Positions 34,789-38,633 of a stretch of DNA of 38,633 bases are shown here, in pieces. Source of the stretch: an uncultured Chlorobiaceae bacterium (GTDB lineage Bacteria; Bacteroidota; Chlorobiia; Chlorobiales; Chlorobiaceae); NCBI GenBank assembly GCA_903869365.1, contig CAIPYV010000020.1:1-38633 (forward strand), in the 5' to 3' direction. The translations under genes and the position numbers were made by a program. Each line of letters starts with the position of its first letter. The first letter of the stretch is position 1. Below the pieces are notes generated by a model. It worked only from the letters and a program-made list of their open reading frames with translations. It was not told where the DNA came from and did not search any database.

Positions 34789-35658
34789 TCACTGATGGAG
34801 GTTGTTGAAAATCCGAAGGGTAGCGTCGGCCATGTTCAGGGTATAGAAATGAATACCTTTGATATGATGGTCGATCAGCTCCTGAACCTGATTTGTCGCC
34901 CACTCAATACCGATTGACGAGACCTCTGTATCGTTTTCTGCATTCAGTACCTTAGATAACAGGGGGGCAGGGACTCTTGCACCAAGTGCCAGTTCCGCCA
35001 TTCTGATCACGCCTTTTTTTGTTGTGATCGGCATGATCCCCGGAATAATAGGCACGGTAATACCCCCAATTGCGCAACGCTCTACAAAGTCGAAATAGTC
35101 CCGGTTGTCAAAAAAAAGCTGTGTTACAATGTAGTCAGCCCCGGCATCGATTTTTTCCTTCAGATACTCAATCTCTTTCAGTCTGTTTGGTGTTTCAGGG
35201 TGACCTTCAGGAAACCCCGCAACCCCTACACCAATTGCAGGGTAGTTGGTTTTAATAAATCCGACAAGATCTATGGCATGTGGAAAATCCTTGATAGCTT
35301 CATCAAGAGAAGCAACTCCAGCAGGTTTGTCACCCCTCAGGGCAAGAACGTTGGTGATGCCGTTCTCCTGATAGTTCCGCAGAATCGTTCCGGTCTCCTC
35401 TTTGTCAGAACACATGCAGGTCAGATGAGAGACAACAGTCAACCCCGTTTCTTTCTGAATTTTTGTCACCAGATTATGGGTTCTTGAACGCGTCGAACCA
35501 CCTGCACCATAAGTAACACTGACATAGGAAGGGTTAAGTGGAGAGAGTGCAGCAATGGTTTCAAACAGCCTTTCCCACTCTTCATCTTTTTTAGGAGGGA
35601 AAAACTCAAAGCTGAAGACAGGTTTAACGGCCGCGCTCAGTATCTCTTTGACAAGCAT
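34789..35658 (-). CDS. metF: 5,10-Methylenetetrahydrofolate reductase
   Basis: A flavoprotein that makes 5-methyl-THF for methionine synthesis. The 289-residue protein has FEFFPPKKDEEW, the SVTYGAGGSTR loop, NVLALRGDKP and the active-site region GADYIVTQLFFDN. Length and motifs match bacterial MetF. It stands alone, divergent from comEC. The 5' region is short and shows no riboswitch that I recognise. Confidence 0.95.
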   Translation of the reverse strand: MLVKEILSAAVKPVFSFEFFPPKKDEEWERLFETIAALSPLNPSYVSVTYGAGGSTRSRTHNLVTKIQKETGLTVVSHLTCMCSDKEETGTILRNYQENGITNVLALRGDKPAGVASLDEAIKDFPHAIDLVGFIKTNYPAIGVGVAGFPEGHPETPNRLKEIEYLKEKIDAGADYIVTQLFFDNRDYFDFVERCAIGGITVPIIPGIMPITTKKGVIRMAELALGARVPAPLLSKVLNAENDTEVSSIGIEWATNQVQELIDHHIKGIHFYTLNMADATLRIFNNLHQ

Positions 35659-35861
35659 GCAGATAAAAAGGATTAAAGGCGTGATTAAAAAAGAAGAATA
35701 TACAACTCCTCATGATATAGTTTTACCAAGTTTTTTTACTGCTTCTAAAAAGCGATTCGGACAAGCTGAAGAATAAGGCAATTGATCTTTTTGTTATTTC
35801 GTATAAAAAACGTAATTACAGTATTATATGATTGCTGCCTTTTCAATCTGATCCGTTTGTA

Positions 35862-38057
35862 ATGGCACCCTATCCGGCATTGCGATTGCTTATTATAGTC
35901 ATAGTGGGAATTCTCGCAGGCGTAAATCTCCCAAGCCCGCTTGAGGGATGGCTTCTTTGCTGTGCACTCTCTCTTTCCGTTCTTATAGCAACTCTTCTCC
36001 ATGAAAAATTCAAACAGAAAACCCCTGCACCGACTCTTTTCACGACGCTCAGCTACTCTCTTTTTGTACTCTTCTGTTTTGCCGCCTACAGCACATTCCG
36101 GTTTAACTATCTTCCATCCGATAGTCTCTTGCGCTTCAGTGGCAAAACGGTTCTGCTCTACGGGAGAGTAGACGGTCGACCCGACCTCTCTGAAAAAGGA
36201 GGAAGCTGGATTATGGATGTGGAAGAGGTGTTTGATAATGGCCGGCAGGTGAAGCTTCATGACCGGACAAAGGTTTTTCTCCGTACCACCGGGTCACAGG
36301 GTTTCGAGATCAATGATGGCGATATGCTCCGTGTTAAGGGGAAGCTCGACCTTATTCCTGAAGCTGCAAACAGGGGAGAGTACGATCCCCGCAAAGCCGG
36401 TCGAATGAAACAGATTGCCGTTCAGCTTTACTGTAGTGGCCCCTGGATGGTGCAGCATGAAGGAGAGTCGCAGTTGAACGTTATTGAGCATTTCATGGTG
36501 CTTCCCGTCTACAGCTATATCATGAAGAGCCTTGAACAACTCATTCCTGCCGGTCAGGCGCGGAAGCTTGCAGCAGGAGTGCTGATAGGCGAAAAAGAGT
36601 CCATGTCTGAAGAAGTATTCGAATCATTCAAGCTGACCGGAACAGCGCATATTCTTGCGGTTTCCGGGCTCAATGTCGGGCTCCTTGCCCTCGCCATTCA
36701 TATATGCCTTCAGCGTCTCAAGGTTACTACAGCAGGTCGTTGGCTCGCCTTTGCTCTCTTTGCCTTTATTCTGCTTGTCTACTGTTATGTAACCGGCAAC
36801 TCTCCATCAGTCCAGCGTGCAGCCTTCATGTCCCTGCTGCTTATTGGAGGAGAGACCTTTGGACGTAAAACCTATCCCGTTAACTCTCTGGCCTTTGCAG
36901 ATATTCTTATTCTTCTGTTTGATCCCCTTGACATCCTCAATCCAGGGTTTTTAATGACCAACGGCGCTGTTCTGGCAATTCTTGTCATCTATCCCCGTTT
37001 CATCACCCCTCAGCGAAAGGGGAGGGGGTTTGTTCAAAGCATCGCTCATCTCCTGTTCAGCAGCCTTATGGTAACCCTTGCCGCCATCATCGGTGTCTCG
37101 CCGGTCATTGCCTTCTATTTTGGAACCTTCTCCCTCATCAGCTTTCTTGCCAATATTCCCGTTGTGCTTTTTTCCAATCTCTTGATGTACGATCTTGTTC
37201 CGATGCTGCTCCTTAACCTTGTTTCGTCCTATGCAGCCTCTTTTTTTGCAGCAAGCTCATTATTCTTTGCTGAACTCACCCTGAAGTCAGCACGTTATTT
37301 CAGTACTCTTCCTTTTGCATCCATCAGCATCAAACCTGATGCAACGGAAGTCTGGCTCTATTACATACTGCTTGGCGCCCTCCTTGTTTTCAGTTATCGA
37401 AAAGCATGGGGAAAGTTTGCTGTTTCACTCCTTCTCGGGATGAATGTACTCTTCTGGTACTCCTGTATCATCTCTCCTCACCCTGTTGTTCCCGATATGG
37501 TGACGGTCAATCTTGGTAAAAACCTTGCCACTCTCTTCTCCTCGGGCAGCGAAACAGTACTGATCGATGCAGGCAGGGGGGAGCCCCATGATCAGAAGCG
37601 AATTGCACAGCAGCTCGACGAGTACGGCATGGATGCACCCAAAGCCGTCGTTCAGTTTTATACCCCTGACTCTCTCATCACCAAACAGCCCGCACGTTTT
37701 CACTTGCAGCACGACAGCACAAAACTTTCCCTCTCATCCCTGCTCATTATCCGACCGCAAGAGAAAGTCCTCAAGCTCTGGAGCCGGCAACACTCGCTGC
37801 TCATGGCCTCAGGCACCAGCCATCTGAAAGAGACGGAACTCTACAAAGCCGATATCGCCCTCCTCTGGATTTACCGTTTTGCAGACAAACAGCAGCAGCA
37901 GCTCCAGACATGGCTCAACTACGCCCACCCGAAACACTGCATCCTCATCCCCGGCTCATTTCTTTCCCACTCCCACCTCGCAGCAATGCAGCGCTTCGCC
38001 ACCACCCATCCAGGCATCGAACTCCGCAGCAAAACCCGTCAGATAGTTGTTCCATAG
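35862..38057 (+). CDS. comEC: ComEC/Rec2-type DNA uptake channel with degenerate C-terminal domain
   Basis: An inner-membrane channel for single-stranded DNA during transformation. About 731 residues from the ATG at 35862; a TTG ten codons upstream (35832) is the alternative. The N-terminal DUF4131-like part has two helices and an OB-like region (RVDGRPDLSEKGGSW). The competence domain follows with AHILAVSGLNVGLLALAIH (key residues HxLAVSGLH-like), about ten helices and NSPSVQRAAFM. The C-terminal part starts MVTVNLGKNLATLF, where a metallo-beta-lactamase domain would have DVGQGD, and has no HxHxDH motif. Transport may persist while nuclease activity is probably lost. Confidence 0.87.
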   Translation: MAPYPALRLLIIVIVGILAGVNLPSPLEGWLLCCALSLSVLIATLLHEKFKQKTPAPTLFTTLSYSLFVLFCFAAYSTFRFNYLPSDSLLRFSGKTVLLYGRVDGRPDLSEKGGSWIMDVEEVFDNGRQVKLHDRTKVFLRTTGSQGFEINDGDMLRVKGKLDLIPEAANRGEYDPRKAGRMKQIAVQLYCSGPWMVQHEGESQLNVIEHFMVLPVYSYIMKSLEQLIPAGQARKLAAGVLIGEKESMSEEVFESFKLTGTAHILAVSGLNVGLLALAIHICLQRLKVTTAGRWLAFALFAFILLVYCYVTGNSPSVQRAAFMSLLLIGGETFGRKTYPVNSLAFADILILLFDPLDILNPGFLMTNGAVLAILVIYPRFITPQRKGRGFVQSIAHLLFSSLMVTLAAIIGVSPVIAFYFGTFSLISFLANIPVVLFSNLLMYDLVPMLLLNLVSSYAASFFAASSLFFAELTLKSARYFSTLPFASISIKPDATEVWLYYILLGALLVFSYRKAWGKFAVSLLLGMNVLFWYSCIISPHPVVPDMVTVNLGKNLATLFSSGSETVLIDAGRGEPHDQKRIAQQLDEYGMDAPKAVVQFYTPDSLITKQPARFHLQHDSTKLSLSSLLIIRPQEKVLKLWSRQHSLLMASGTSHLKETELYKADIALLWIYRFADKQQQQLQTWLNYAHPKHCILIPGSFLSHSHLAAMQRFATTHPGIELRSKTRQIVVP

Positions 38058-38548
38058 GGTGTGTGAATAAATATCTCACTCCATAGGTCACCTCTAATTA
38101 ATTCAAATGGGATGCATTAAATAAATTTATTATCAAATATTTACCTCAGTACGCCATATTAAAAGTGTAATTATCTTATAAATAACGGAAAACAAAAACC
38201 ATCCTGAGACGACAGCTCTTTTCATCCCGTAGGCCATTAGTGTTGAATCGTTATAGGCCAGACTATGAAGTAAATAGTTAGAAAAGTTGCAAAAAAATTG
38301 TCGTATTTGTTGGAAAAATCCATGACCCTTTGTGTTTTTCACTAATATGTTAACAATTGATAATATCTTTAAAAGAAACAGAAAAGGTTTTAAGTGTTTA
38401 TAGCGTACTTTTCGGATAACATGTTAAGTCCTTCAGAATATATTATTCCGTAATAAAGCGGTACATACACAAGGCATAAGCGCTTCATAAGAAATGATTC
38501 CGTAATATAAGGGCAAGAAACTAACAAGAAACACCTGCCCTTGAAATT
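38058..38548. other. AT-rich non-coding stretch before the right-edge gene
   Basis: About 490 bases with no supported gene. CCATAGG occurs twice (around 38054 and 38083) and TAGGCCA twice (around 38230 and 38256). A short open frame on the minus strand (38133-38342) has poor protein character. AAGGGCA (38509-38515) and TGCCCTT (38536-38542) form a 7-bp stem just before the next ATG. This may be the boundary between chromosome and an inserted element. Confidence 0.4.
38445..38507. repeat. Direct repeat ATTCCGTAATA, two copies
   Basis: ATTCCGTAATA occurs at 38445-38455 and again at 38497-38507, 52 bases apart. The first copy lies in a small palindrome TTATT-CCGT-AATAA (38443-38456). Both are just upstream of a transposase-like gene. 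They could be regulator sites or part of an element's end. Confidence 0.45.
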
Positions 38549-38633
38549 ATGAAGTTAAGTCACTTGGAATTATCTACAGCCGATCGTACAAAGCTACAAG
38601 AAGTTGTGGCAAAAGGGAAAGATTGGCAAGCAC
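38549..38633 (+). CDS. Start of a gene, possibly IS630-type transposase (cut by window edge)
   Basis: An ATG at 38549 opens a frame that stays open to the edge, 28 codons: MKLSHLELSTADRTKLQEVV followed by AKGKDWQA. The pattern resembles the N-terminal helix of IS630-family transposases, which precedes a helix-turn-helix region. The identification rests on a short stretch and on the AT-rich, repeat-bearing upstream area, so it is tentative. No clear Shine-Dalgarno is seen. Confidence 0.4.
   Translation, partial: MKLSHLELSTADRTKLQEVVAKGKDWQA

Noticed and set aside
35657-35776. 39-residue open frame MQIKRIKGVIKKEE... between metF and comEC
   Set aside because: The composition is protein-like, but it has no ribosome binding site, it starts on the metF start region, and no family is recognised. 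Worth a conservation check only.
38133-38342. 69-residue minus-strand open frame after comEC
   Set aside because: It is AT-rich with no ribosome site and no recognisable family, and sits in a region that looks non-coding.

Overview
The window reads as ordinary, gene-dense chromosome of a Gram-negative, pigmented bacterium. The best guess is a green sulfur bacterium (Chlorobiaceae) or a close relative. Reasons: a phytoene synthase among housekeeping genes; outer-membrane proteins, TolB and a TolC-type channel that show a two-membrane envelope; a YbeY with the Asp-for-His change I associate with the Bacteroidota/Chlorobiota group; and weak ribosome binding sites with several GTG/TTG starts. This assignment is inference from gene content and protein style, since no photosystem or rRNA gene lies here. 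No CRISPR array or complete prophage was seen. The right edge runs into what may be an insertion sequence.

Layout. 1-162 holds the 3' end of a truncated plus-strand gene whose last codons are made by a large inverted repeat, followed by a strong terminator. 238-4159 (minus) is a sulfate ABC transport operon, sbp-cysT-cysW-cysA, behind a structured leader ending in an intrinsic terminator. 4547-7939 (minus) is tgt-rimO-CMD/AhpD-like: tRNA queuosine exchange, ribosomal protein S12 methylthiolation and a redox-type protein. 8276-10759 (plus) is a hybrid sensor kinase that lacks the usual phospho-acceptor histidine. 10832-14223 (minus) is the ATP-grasp / alpha-E / transglutaminase cassette, a conserved but poorly understood peptide-modification system.

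14511-19929 holds a UDP-glucuronate-type epimerase (plus) overlapping tail-to-tail with lysS, then crtB (both minus), then hflX-ybeY (plus). 20037-24228 is a run of envelope genes: a DUF4412 lipoprotein, a small membrane protein, a CPXCG zinc-ribbon-like protein, a DUF3570 outer-membrane protein (minus), a secreted aromatic-rich protein and a beta-barrel protein. 24308-25624 is tolB (minus). 26012-30300 is a four-gene ABC-type tripartite exporter (permease, ATPase, adaptor, TolC-like channel). rodA follows, then on the minus strand rnpB (RNase P RNA), a COG1579 coiled-coil zinc-ribbon protein, tRNA-Leu(CAG) and rpmG. 33484-38057 carries lysA (plus), metF (minus) and comEC (plus). The last 0.5 kb is AT-rich and non-coding until the start of a transposase-like gene.

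The most notable points are a possible sulfur-responsive attenuator or riboswitch ahead of the sulfate operon, the His-to-Cys sensor kinase, a Tgt with three of four zinc ligands replaced, a ComEC whose nuclease-like domain has lost its metal motif, and the palindromic element that encodes a protein C-terminus at the left edge. None of these could be tested against a database here.
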